Shown piece after piece: positions 9,111 through 18,700 of a stretch of DNA of 64,000 nucleotides; the first letter of the stretch is position 1; each line of letters starts with the position of its first letter. Under the pieces are notes generated by a model, which saw nothing but the letters and a program-made list of their open reading frames with translations, was not told where the DNA came from and ran no database searches. The DNA lies in the NCBI GenBank assembly GCA_963668615.2, contig CAXXCL010000003.1:868001-932000 (forward strand). The letters are read 5' to 3'. The DNA is from JAAYPI01 sp963668615. Lineage in GTDB: Bacteria > Bacteroidota > Bacteroidia > Bacteroidales > Paludibacteraceae. The position numbers and the translations under genes were made by a program.

Positions 9111-9150
9111 AAAAGTCCCATGATCTAAACCGATTATGGGACTTTTTTTT
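9111..9150 (+). terminator. Rho-independent terminator of the first alpha-amylase
   Basis: AAAAGTCCCAT (9111-9121) pairs perfectly with ATGGGACTTTT (9136-9146), followed by a run of T to 9150. Confidence 0.85.
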
Positions 9151-9421
9151 GTTCGAAAATCTGACAATAAATTTCTGCTATGCAATTCATAGATCAATGT
9201 AATTTAGTCAGACAAGTTATATTCTTTTGATAATAGGCAGAATCTTGCTCGAACAACTAACAGATACAAAAAAGCTTTTTTACCCAAGAAGAACCTTTGG
9301 AATTAGCCCCCAAATGAACGAAGAGATTTTATAAATAAACATAAATCTCATTGAAGAAGTATAAAAAACGTTCCAAATATCAATTGACAGAGCTTTTTAA
9401 GGGAAAAAAAGGATATAGATT
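9151..9421. other. Intergenic stretch without an intact gene
   Basis: About 270 bp between the amylase terminator and the end of the convergent repeat-protein gene. No intact ORF or RNA gene was recognised. One plus-strand frame reads protein-like for about 45 codons (containing LLEQLTDTKKLFYPRR) and continues with several in-frame stops. This could be a decayed gene, but I cannot name a family. Confidence 0.3.
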
Positions 9422-12193
9422 TTAATGAACTATAATTTTTTCTGTCCACACAGATTCTCCATTTTCAGAATAATCCAACAAGTAAATACCTTGCGGTACA
9501 TTCATATATTTTACGATTTCGCTGCTATTAACGGTCTCTGTGGAGATTGTTTGTCCGAGACTATTTACAATGGTTAGTTGACCAATAACTTTTTTGGTAG
9601 ATGATGGCAAAACAATGGTAATTGGTTCGTTTTGTGCTGCAGGGACAGGATACACACGCCCTGAATCTTTGCTTTTAGGAACAAACTCATAATCTAAGAC
9701 ACAACTAAAATAAGATGTTCCCTTTGCCGTTGAGGCTACCACGTAATAGGATCCGGAAAATCCTTCAGGGTTGTAGTAATACTGATTAGTAGCCCCTACA
9801 ATTGCTTCTCCGTTGTGATACCACTGATAAGCGACAAAGTGTTGTTCCAAATTATCACAAAACAAGACATCGTCCCATTTAGCATAAACCATAGATTTAT
9901 CAATAGTAAAATTGACACTTTCGGAAGATTCGCAACCTGTTTCGTTATTTTTCACCGTTAAACTGGCAGTATAAAGTCCCGCAAACACCTTTTCAGGTTG
10001 AGCAAAAGAGATGGCATCTGCGGGTAATAGGGCATCTTTAATGTCAGTAAACAAAGGGGAAGAAAAATCCAAATCGTAATAATCAGGAGAACCTTCTTCT
10101 ATTTTAAAAGGAATGGATATTGTCGTAGCATCTGAGCACGAATGAATTTCTGAAGGAATGCTGACTTTCGGTTGTGCTGAAACATTAATGGCAAATGTAT
10201 CGGAAGATTCGCAACCCGTTTCGTCGTTTCTTACAATTAAATTAGCAGTATACAAATTAGCCGCCGTAGTTGGTAAGGGAATCTTAATCGTATCATTTTG
10301 AGGCAATGAGGCATCTTCAATATTTGTAAATAAGGAGGAAGAAAAATCCAAATCGTAATGATTAGGAGAACCTTCTTCTATTTTAAAAGGAATGGATATT
10401 GTCGTAGCATCTGAGCAGGAATGAATTTCTGAAGGAATGCTGACCTTCGGTTGTGCTGAAATATTAATGGCAAATGTATCGGAAGATTCGCAACCCGTTT
10501 GGTCGTTTCTTACAATTAAATTAGCAGTATACAAATTAGCCACCGTAGTTGGTAAGGGAATCTTAATCGTATCATTTTGGGGCAATGAGGCATCTTCAAT
10601 ATCTGTAAATAAGGAGGAAGAAAAATCCAAATCGTAATGATTAGGAGAACCTTCTTCTATTTTAAAAGGAATGGATATTGTCGTAGCATCTGAGCAGGAA
10701 TGAATTTCTGAAGGAATGCTGACTTTCGGTTGCGTCAAAACATTGATATCAAAGACTTCAAAGAGAGTTTGTTTACCTGTTGAGATGGGTTGAAATAAAA
10801 TATCATCCAAAGCAAAATCATTGCCTGAAGTATTACTGCTAATATTTTCATCCACTACAGAAATGGTAATATCGTCGCAATCTTCAGGTGCTGTAAAAAA
10901 AACAATATTTTCTTTCCATATAGGAATCAGCGTTTGAGTATTTCCCAATTGTTGCTCTTTGCCATTATATTTAATCCAAAAACTAAGTTTAGCGGGATTC
11001 GTTTCTCCTACACCAGATGCCCAATAGGAAAATCGATAGGTTTTTCCTGCTTCGATTTTCAGATTCGGGTTATTTTGACTTGTTTGTGCAATCCAGGCTG
11101 AAGAGCGTTTGGTATTTCCATCAATAAAAAGCATGTATCCTCCACTATGTGGTGTTACTTCCGTAAGAGATACATTTTGGTTTTTGGTATTTGAACTAAC
11201 AACTGCCCACCCACGATCGGAACGATTATAATCAAAAGGAGCATTTAAGGCAAACTGCTCATAATCAGTGGAAAAACCTTTATAATAAGGAATCGATATA
11301 TCTTCAAAACCGCCATTTGACATAATGTTATCTTCAATAACAGGTTCTTGAGATGTAGTGGTTACAGAACAAATGTAAGTTGTGTCCTTTTGTATGGAAA
11401 CGTTTATTGTCCTATTCGTTTCTCCTGTATTCCAAAGATATTCATATCCATCAAATTGAGGCTCTAAATTCAATGTGCTATTTTGACACGCTTGAATCTC
11501 TTCTTTACGAGGCTTAATGTATTGTACAGTGCTATTGCAAGTTCCCTGTGAAAAACTAATAGCCAAGCTGGCCTGTTTTTCTGCTGTAGTAACAGGAATG
11601 TCCTCAATCCTAAATTCGTAGGGAGAAGTAAACGGATAAGATGTTTGCACCGTTTTTCCGGATAATACGTCCGTAACTATCAAATCTCCGGATAAAGGAG
11701 CATTGGAAAAACTTGCCTTCCCTGAAAGATTATAGGTCGAACCATCACATGTATCAACATTAACAGTAAATTCAGGGAAGGAACAAAAAGGAGCGACAGA
11801 CCACGTCCCGGTACTTTTTATCGGTGCAATTTCGCCCCACCCATCAATCGTATACATATTGCGAATGCCGTCATAATTCAAGTCGTTCGTTTGGTTCCAC
11901 GCACAACCCCAAGAAAATGCAGAGCAATTTGGACTCATACGGACAAAAATAACATCTGTCCACGCCGTACTTGGAGCTTCAGCTACATAGATGTTAGAAT
12001 AAATTGTTGGAGTCATCGTAACATAACCTGGAACATAATCGTTATAAAAATAAGCAACAAACCATGCATTATCCTGATTCCAAAGAGAAGAACCTCCTGT
12101 GTTAAGATATATTTTTGTTCCACCAACAATGGGGACTGCCCAAAGAGAGTGAGCAAAAAGCAAAAAAACAATATGAATTACTATTTTTTTCAT
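9422..12193 (-). CDS. Large T9SS-secreted surface protein with three near-identical 93-residue repeats
   Basis: A 923-residue protein with a Sec signal peptide ending near HSLWAVP. Next comes an aromatic-rich N-terminal beta region (KIYLNTGGSSLWNQDN), then Ig/PKD-like segments. A jelly-roll carbohydrate-binding-like region (about residues 290-470, containing GGFEDISIP and WAVVSSN) follows. Three tandem repeats each begin QPKVSIPSEIHSCSD and end near TGCESSDTF. The C-terminus (GRVYPVPAAQNEP, then GIYLLDYSENGESVW and EKIIVH) is a T9SS sorting domain. The ATG overlaps the stop of the upstream STN-barrel gene by 4 bp, indicating translational coupling. It is the last gene of the sigma/FecR operon. 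The ligand is unknown; an adhesin or glycan-binding role is inference. Confidence 0.8.
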   Translation of the reverse strand: MKKIVIHIVFLLFAHSLWAVPIVGGTKIYLNTGGSSLWNQDNAWFVAYFYNDYVPGYVTMTPTIYSNIYVAEAPSTAWTDVIFVRMSPNCSAFSWGCAWNQTNDLNYDGIRNMYTIDGWGEIAPIKSTGTWSVAPFCSFPEFTVNVDTCDGSTYNLSGKASFSNAPLSGDLIVTDVLSGKTVQTSYPFTSPYEFRIEDIPVTTAEKQASLAISFSQGTCNSTVQYIKPRKEEIQACQNSTLNLEPQFDGYEYLWNTGETNRTINVSIQKDTTYICSVTTTSQEPVIEDNIMSNGGFEDISIPYYKGFSTDYEQFALNAPFDYNRSDRGWAVVSSNTKNQNVSLTEVTPHSGGYMLFIDGNTKRSSAWIAQTSQNNPNLKIEAGKTYRFSYWASGVGETNPAKLSFWIKYNGKEQQLGNTQTLIPIWKENIVFFTAPEDCDDITISVVDENISSNTSGNDFALDDILFQPISTGKQTLFEVFDINVLTQPKVSIPSEIHSCSDATTISIPFKIEEGSPNHYDLDFSSSLFTDIEDASLPQNDTIKIPLPTTVANLYTANLIVRNDQTGCESSDTFAINISAQPKVSIPSEIHSCSDATTISIPFKIEEGSPNHYDLDFSSSLFTNIEDASLPQNDTIKIPLPTTAANLYTANLIVRNDETGCESSDTFAINVSAQPKVSIPSEIHSCSDATTISIPFKIEEGSPDYYDLDFSSPLFTDIKDALLPADAISFAQPEKVFAGLYTASLTVKNNETGCESSESVNFTIDKSMVYAKWDDVLFCDNLEQHFVAYQWYHNGEAIVGATNQYYYNPEGFSGSYYVVASTAKGTSYFSCVLDYEFVPKSKDSGRVYPVPAAQNEPITIVLPSSTKKVIGQLTIVNSLGQTISTETVNSSEIVKYMNVPQGIYLLDYSENGESVWTEKIIVH
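9900..10737. repeat. Tandem 279-bp coding repeats, three copies
   Basis: The phrase TGAATTTCTGAAGGAATGCT recurs at 10143, 10422 and 10701, a strict 279-bp period (93 codons). Copies at about 10443-10721 and 10164-10442 differ at only about six positions by eye; the copy nearest the C-terminal end has diverged more. Confidence 0.9.
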
Positions 12194-13488
12194 TTCCTTA
12201 TAATTACAGGGACTTGTATGCTGTTTCTGTGTTCTACCTTCACTTCTTTGTAGGTAGTATCGGCTTTTACAAAATCAAATAAATCGCAACAATTGGTCTT
12301 CTTTATTGACTTCATTTTATCCAATTGTAAATTAACTCCTATACGTACACCGATAGCATAATTTTCTGTACTATAGTTTCCAAAAGCGGTAACCATTAAT
12401 TCTGTACGTTTACCGAAATCTACCAAACAACCTACCTCTGCGAACCCACCATAAGAAAGGTTTAAGTCAAACACGCCTGACTCTCCTGCAAGAATCTCAT
12501 CTTCAAAACGTCCGGGTAAATTTTCTAGTGTTAAATTCCATTGAGGATAATAACCCTTATTGTGAATCGTTCCCGATGTTACGGTATAATTTGCAAAAAC
12601 AGGTAACCCAACTTTACCTCCAATAGAAGCCCATAAAGCAATCTTTTCATTCAAATTTTGTCGAAATTGCAAAGCCAATGGTATTTCTATAAACAGACTT
12701 TTACGCGATTCCTTTCTATCGGATGTCACAGCAATATGATCATAGAACTCACCCTCCGAATCTTTTTGATGATATTCAACAGTTGTATAATTTAGCACAT
12801 AAGAGGATTGGTATGAACCTAATCCGATACCGGAACCTACTCCCCAAAAAGGATGGAAGAAGTAAGAATAACCAAGTTGGGCATTAGCATGCCAGCCCCC
12901 GATAGGATATGTTTCTTTCACTATTTGTTTGAGAACTCCATATCCACCTCCAATAGTCGCTTGAACATAAGAGCCTTTTCCTTTTCGTGGATGCTTAGGG
13001 GGCAACAAAGTTGTGTCGCATTTTTGTTTAAAAATACTATCAACAGAAATTGTATCAATAACCTGTTTTGTTTCATAGGAAATGATTGTGCTGTCGTGCC
13101 AAACAATTTCTGTTTTCGGTACTTCTTTTTCTACTTTTATAGGGGGATTTTCTACCTTTTTTTCTGTTTTTTGACTATTACGCAAAGCTGACGTTCCGAC
13201 AATGATAGTTCGATTTTGAATTTTATAGGGAAGACCTCGCAAAACGAAAACCTTGTTTAAAACGGTTTCTAATTTTGCCTTTTTGAAAGAGACTGAGACT
13301 TTATCTTTTCCCAGAAAATCGGAGGGTTTGTACACAATAGAATAGCCTGTTTGCCGCTCGATTTCGTGCAAAACCGAGGCAAGGCTACTCTGTCTAAACT
13401 CTTTGGTAACAATTTGTGCCTGAAGAGGCGTTATCGCGGAGAGTAAAAGAGCTATCAGGATACTATGTAGTATTCTGTTAATCACCAA
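12190..13488 (-). CDS. STN-domain outer-membrane beta-barrel protein (envelope signal transducer)
   Basis: A 432-residue protein. After a signal peptide (ends near TPLQAQ) an STN/secretin-TonB short N-terminal domain spans about residues 30-100 (SLASVLHEIERQTGYSIVY). This is the domain that contacts FecR-type anti-sigma factors in the periplasm. A linker rich in Lys, Pro and Thr (about 105-165) leads to a beta-barrel of about 250 residues (ATIGGGYGV at its start). There is no TonB plug domain, so it is not a normal transducing TonB receptor. No ATG exists before the signal peptide; translation must begin at TTG (13486-13488) or the adjacent GTG, 3-6 bp after the fecR stop. Its stop overlaps the start of the secreted repeat protein. 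Confidence 0.75.
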   Translation of the reverse strand: MVINRILHSILIALLLSAITPLQAQIVTKEFRQSSLASVLHEIERQTGYSIVYKPSDFLGKDKVSVSFKKAKLETVLNKVFVLRGLPYKIQNRTIIVGTSALRNSQKTEKKVENPPIKVEKEVPKTEIVWHDSTIISYETKQVIDTISVDSIFKQKCDTTLLPPKHPRKGKGSYVQATIGGGYGVLKQIVKETYPIGGWHANAQLGYSYFFHPFWGVGSGIGLGSYQSSYVLNYTTVEYHQKDSEGEFYDHIAVTSDRKESRKSLFIEIPLALQFRQNLNEKIALWASIGGKVGLPVFANYTVTSGTIHNKGYYPQWNLTLENLPGRFEDEILAGESGVFDLNLSYGGFAEVGCLVDFGKRTELMVTAFGNYSTENYAIGVRIGVNLQLDKMKSIKKTNCCDLFDFVKADTTYKEVKVEHRNSIQVPVIIRK

Positions 13489-13491
13489 CTT

Positions 13492-14466
13492 CTAATTAAT
13501 GGTAATTGTATTTCCTTGTCGCTCTACCTGCATCGGAACCAACTCCTTCAAAGCCGACAAAATTTCATCCACATTTTCGTTATTACGAAACGAAACACGT
13601 ACTTCTTCGTTTAAAATCTGTTCTGAATTCACACGGATATCGACATTGAATTTTCGATTAAGTTTGCTGAAAAGATCAGACATCGCAATGTTGTCATATT
13701 CTATATTATTTTCTTTCCAAGCACAAGACTGTTCAGCAAGAGCATCCAATTCTACAAACTCTTCTTTTTTCTTATCAAAACTAAGGGTTTGGTCTGGAGT
13801 CATATGTCGAACTTCATTGCTACATTCAACTCTCACCGAACCTTCAACCAAGGCTGCAGTAATCAATTTTTCATCAGGATAAGCAGATAAATCAAATTTT
13901 GTTCCCAATACAGTCAGTTCATAATCTCCTGAACGTACCACAAAAGGCTTACCATTTTTCTTAGTTACCTCGAAATATCCTTCGCCATTAAGTTCTACTT
14001 CACGTTTTTTATTGAAATCGCTACCATAACTTAATGTAGATCCGGCATTCAGCCAAACCTTCGTTCCGTCAGATAACGTAATTTGACCTTTTCCGCCATA
14101 AGCAACTTCAAATACGTAACGATGTTGAGAAGCTTCTTCTCTTTTTTGCCAGAAAAATATACCGGAAACAGCTACAACCAAAACAGCTACCGCTGCGGCA
14201 ACAGACATCCAAGGAATCTGACGTTTGGGAGTAAACGGAATGACCACGGATTCAGAAATCTGCATGTTACTTTTGAGTTTTTCCCAAGCGGCACAGGTAG
14301 AAACATCAGCAGATTTTTTCCTCCAAGCTTCTTCGTAAGCACGAAATTGTGTTTCGTTTTCGGTATTTTCGGTGATAAAGGCAAATAAGCGACACTCATC
14401 TTCCGGACTTATATTTCCTGCGAAATAAGCCTCTGCCAATGCCCTAAAATTGATATTCATATCCAT
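13492..14466 (-). CDS. FecR-family anti-sigma factor
   Basis: A 324-residue inner-membrane anti-sigma factor. The cytoplasmic N-terminal part (residues 1-85) would bind the ECF sigma factor encoded upstream. One transmembrane helix (about 88-106, VAAAVAVLVVAVSGIFFW) is followed by the periplasmic FecR domain (QITLSDGTKVWLNAGS, about 130-145). The C-terminal DUF4974-type domain (about 250-324, DNIAMSDLFSKLNRKF) is the part that contacts the STN domain of an outer-membrane partner. Gene order sigma, FecR, STN protein is the standard surface-signalling arrangement. Confidence 0.93.
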   Translation of the reverse strand: MDMNINFRALAEAYFAGNISPEDECRLFAFITENTENETQFRAYEEAWRKKSADVSTCAAWEKLKSNMQISESVVIPFTPKRQIPWMSVAAAVAVLVVAVSGIFFWQKREEASQHRYVFEVAYGGKGQITLSDGTKVWLNAGSTLSYGSDFNKKREVELNGEGYFEVTKKNGKPFVVRSGDYELTVLGTKFDLSAYPDEKLITAALVEGSVRVECSNEVRHMTPDQTLSFDKKKEEFVELDALAEQSCAWKENNIEYDNIAMSDLFSKLNRKFNVDIRVNSEQILNEEVRVSFRNNENVDEILSALKELVPMQVERQGNTITIN

Positions 14467-14615
14467 AAATTCACCTATTACTTAGCAGTAAGACAATTAA
14501 ATAGTCCATTTCCCCAACCTGAAATAGATCAATTAATCTAAATTTAACATTATTTAGTTGATTCTGTTTCATGAGCCATGAGAAAAACCCGAACCAAGGT
14601 GTATAAAATGGTATT

Positions 14616-15176
14616 CTATTTTCCATTGATTTGTGATGAAAAAATCGAAACTGCCTTCGCTATATGTTTTTCTACCATGGTGGTTGATATATTCAGTTGA
14701 TCGGCTATTTCTTTGTTTTTTAGCCCATTCATTCGGCTTAATACAAAAACCTCGCGACAACGTTGCGGAAGTGTATCCATTACCTTTTCCACTTGACTTT
14801 TCAAGTCATTATACAAACAAGAATAATCGGTATTGCTGGCAAAATCTTTTGCATACAAACGTTCATCTCCTTGTAAATTTTCTAAAAATTCGATGGATGA
14901 AATATCCACCAAAGCGATATGCTTTAAATGATTGAGACAGGCATTGCGTACCATGGTGAAAAGCAAAGAGGCAATATTCGGATTTCGGATTTCGGAACGC
15001 ATTTCCCATATTTTCAGGAAACATTCCTGAGTAATATCCTCTGCTGTGGTTTCATCGACAAAACGAGCCGCAAAATGACGCAAACGAGGATAATAACTTT
15101 TGAATAAAAACTCAAAAGCCCGTTGATTTCCTTGTTGAATCTCAGATAACAATATTTCGGGTTGTGAAAAATCCAT
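14616..15176 (-). CDS. ECF RNA polymerase sigma-70 factor (Bacteroidota SigK/Fec-type)
   Basis: A 186-residue sigma factor from the chosen start MDFSQPE. Region 2 has AFEFLFKSYYPRLRHFA and DITQECFLKIWE (the -10 recognition helix region). Region 4 ends with the helix-turn-helix NKEIADQLNISTTMVEKHI. It should activate its own operon and other targets when FecR is released. An upstream in-frame extension to 15239 is rejected because a TATCTTTG -7 box (15195-15202) lies inside it. About 150 bp separates it from fecR. Confidence 0.92.
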   Translation of the reverse strand: MDFSQPEILLSEIQQGNQRAFEFLFKSYYPRLRHFAARFVDETTAEDITQECFLKIWEMRSEIRNPNIASLLFTMVRNACLNHLKHIALVDISSIEFLENLQGDERLYAKDFASNTDYSCLYNDLKSQVEKVMDTLPQRCREVFVLSRMNGLKNKEIADQLNISTTMVEKHIAKAVSIFSSQINGK

Positions 15177-15194
15177 AGTTTGCTTTAGGTCAGG

Positions 15195-15202
15195 CAAAGA
15201 TA
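15195..15202 (-). promoter_or_regulatory. Candidate -7 box upstream of the ECF sigma gene
   Basis: Minus-strand TATCTTTG, 19 bp before the chosen ATG. No convincing -33 TTTG was found at normal spacing, so this promoter may need an activator or the ECF sigma factor itself. Confidence 0.35.
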
Positions 15203-15298
15203 GAAAAATTGCGAAACAAACTAGTCTTTTACCCTTCAAATGTTATTGCATCGAAAAAATGCCAAATAAATTATAAATTAAATGTGCCTAGATAAGCA

Positions 15299-15658
15299 CT
15301 AAAAACTACCTGTAGACAGCAAAACCAATGTACAAGCCTCTTCTACTTGAATTCCTTTTTCTTCTAAACGAGATTTGAACTCAGGATTTTCTGTTCCAGG
15401 ATTAAATATAACGCGTTGAGGTTTCAGCTGTTCGATGTAGTCATAATATTCAGGCTGATTATTTTTGCCCAAATATATGCTCACGGTATGAATATCAGTA
15501 TAAAGTATTTTTTCCGTATCAATGGAAACACCTGCCACTACACCTTTTCTCAGCCCCAAAGCTTTCACTGTGTATCCATGGTTGACCAACTTTGTAATTG
15601 CCTTGAATGAATAGCGTTCTGGATTTTCAGACGCTCCGATAACTACTGTTTTTTTCAT
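15299..15658 (-). CDS. CoA-binding domain protein (YccU-like)
   Basis: A 119-residue single-domain Rossmann protein of the CoA_binding_2 family. The N-terminal VVIGASENPERYS loop is the nucleotide/CoA-binding motif, and the C-terminal FNPGTENPEF segment is conserved in the family. Function is not established; homologues bind CoA. It starts 60 bp after the activase gene on the same strand and may be co-transcribed with it, which is suggestive because that protein also belongs to CoA-ester chemistry. Confidence 0.8.
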   Translation of the reverse strand: MKKTVVIGASENPERYSFKAITKLVNHGYTVKALGLRKGVVAGVSIDTEKILYTDIHTVSIYLGKNNQPEYYDYIEQLKPQRVIFNPGTENPEFKSRLEEKGIQVEEACTLVLLSTGSF

Positions 15659-15718
15659 ACAAAAATTGTTACAGAAAATTTATTCTCTCTTATGCAAAAT
15701 ATTATTTACCCCTCAAAA

Positions 15719-18700
15719 TCAAATAATCATTTCTTTTTCAGCATTTTTAATCATGAAATGTAGTCTGTTAAAGATGTTCGCTTCACCCATTCCACTATCA
15801 AAATCGAGAAATAATAAATTCAATGAAGGATACAACTCGCGGGTACGTTTTTCTATTCCTTTTGAAATAATTTGGTTGGCAATACAACCAAAAGGTTGCA
15901 AACTGACTACATTATTAACTCCCGAATCGGCAAATTGAGCAAATTCGGCAGGAATACGCCAACCTTCGCCGAACTGGGCATTTAAATTAATAATTTTGGA
16001 TGCTTTCTGTGCGTCTTTATGAGGATTTCCAACCGGATGGTAATAAGGAAAAACTTGCACTTTTGACTCCATTTTGCGAATAATACTAAAGACGTATTTT
16101 TCAATCGTATTCATGAAAAATTTGGAAGAAGTCCTTCTGGAAATATTACCCGAAACACGAGCTTCTCTGCTGGCAAACGTTTCTGTAAAAAATTCGGTTA
16201 AAGCAGGTATAACAGGTTCTACTCCCCTCGAAACCAACCAATTAGTAATATTTTTATGCCCAAAATTATTGTACTTTACATAAATTTCACCCACAATCCC
16301 AATTTTAGGAATTTCTTTTCGATTGTTTGCTTTGGTAAATTCGTGAGCAGCCTTTTCCGCCAAATCATAAAAAGCAGATGCATTATTTTGTTGCAAAGCA
16401 TGTATACCGAGTTCGATATATTTTTGCTTGAGTTTTTCGGCAATGCCTTTTTCTACTTCACGAGGAGCTGTTGCATAGTACATTTTGGATAAACAATCGG
16501 CGTATGCCATACAAGCGGCTATTGATTTTATCACTTTACGCCATTTTATTTCAAAACCGGATTGTTCGTTCATAGCTCCGCCACTGCCAACTGCTACCGA
16601 AATAACAGGGATATCATCGTAACCTGCCGAAATCATAGCCTTTTTCATCAAAGTGATATAGTTCGAAGCTCGACATTGACCACCTGTTTGTGTTATTCCC
16701 AAAGCAATTTCATCACTTTTGTATTTTCCGCTATTCAATGCTTTCATCACATCTCCCACAACTAAAGTTGCCGGATAACAAATTTCGTTATTGGAATATT
16801 TCAGTCCTAATTCAGCCGATTGTTGGTCACTGGGCGGTAAATTTTCCGCATTATATCCCAACAGCCCGAAAGCTGTCGGGATAAATGGAGAATAAAAATC
16901 AGCAAACCAAGGCACCAAGATTTTTCTTTCCCTATCTTTCTTTTCGAAAGGAGGCGTATGGATAGCACGTAAATTCTTGGAAAACGTCCTATTATCTTTA
17001 AATTTCAAACTTTCAATGAGCGATCTGATTCGCAAACGCGTAGAACCTATATTGTTTATATCATCAACCTTCAACAAGGTTGCATTTTTACCTTTCCGAC
17101 TAAGAATATCAGTAATCTCGTCCAAAATAAAAGCATCCGGACCACAACCGAAAGAGGTTATTTCAATGTAATGAACATTGGCAGGAGCATTTGCTGCCCA
17201 AAGAGCGGATTTTATAATTCGATTAGTATATGCCCATTGCATAACGCTTTGTACATTTTCGGCCGTAGGATCGACATCACGAACAATGTCTTCCGTAATT
17301 ACATCTACTCCAAAATCGGCTATCAAATCGGCTATTTTATGTTGTATTAACGGATCGGTATGATAAGGACGACCTGCCAATAAAACTACCAAACGTTCTT
17401 CGGCGTCGGCTTTTTCCAATACATTTTTGCAGTTCTTGTTCAGTTGTTGTTCATAGGTTTCTTGAGCCTTTAAAGCTCCATCAAAGGCTTTCCCTATTTC
17501 TTTAGAGCCAAGTTCAGGTAATAATGAACGAAGGTATTCAACACAAGCTTTTTTCATCAATTTCCGGTCTTTAAACGTAAAGGTCGGAGCATCAAACGAA
17601 ACACCGAATTGTTTTTTCGGATTAATAGCACTTCTAATTACCTCAGAATAACCTGTAACAATAGGGCAATTATAACTATTTGCTATTTTTTCATCCTCTT
17701 GATTTTCATACACTACAAAAGGCATGAAAATACGGTCAACTTTTTTATCTATCAAATTTAAAACATGACCGTTGGCTAACTTGGCAGGAAAACAAATATT
17801 ATCAGCCATCACGGTACTAAGTCCTTTCTCGTACAATTTCATGGTAGAAGGGTCGGAAAGCACCACTCTGATACCACAAGCAGAGAAAAGTGAATGCCAA
17901 AAAGGATAATTTTCATACATACCAAGAGCACGAGGAATGCCAATGGTCAATTTACTATTTTCAACGCCTGGTCTGTCAAACAATAAATGATATTTTTCTG
18001 CATACAAATTACGTCCCTTAGCTTTTTTATCTCCACTATTGGAAAATACCTTTTCGCACTTGTTGCCGGCAAAATACTGACCTCCATTTTCAAAATGGAA
18101 ACGAGTAACCGTGCATTGGTTTTCACAACCTTTGCACAAAGATATTTGTCCGGTATAAGATTGTGGCTTTGCCAAATCAACCAATGGAATGGCACTCGCC
18201 ATGTCTTTTCTTAGTTTTTTACGAGCAAAAAGAGCAGCCCCATAAGCACCCATCAATTCGGGATAATCGGTTATCATTACCGTTTTGCCAATTTCTATTT
18301 CCAATGCTCTGATAATGGAAATATTACGGAACGTTCCCCCTTGAACCATCACACAATCTCCCAAATCGGCAACATTTTTGAGTTTCAAAACTTTATTTAA
18401 ACAGTTTTTGATGACAGAATAACCCAATCCTGCAGAAATATCGGCAACAGAAGCTCCTTCACGCAACGATTGTTTTACTTTCGAATTCATAAATACCGTA
18501 CAACGCGTTCCCAAATCGCACGGATGTTTTGATTTTATGGCAATTTTTGAAAAATTAGTCGGAGTTTGATTCAACGATTGAGCAAATGTTTCGATAAATG
18601 AACCACAACCCGAGGAGCAAGCTTCATTAATTTCCAAACGCTTAATAGCCCCATTTTCGATAAATGTTGCTTTCATGTCTTGCCCACCAATATCAAGAAT

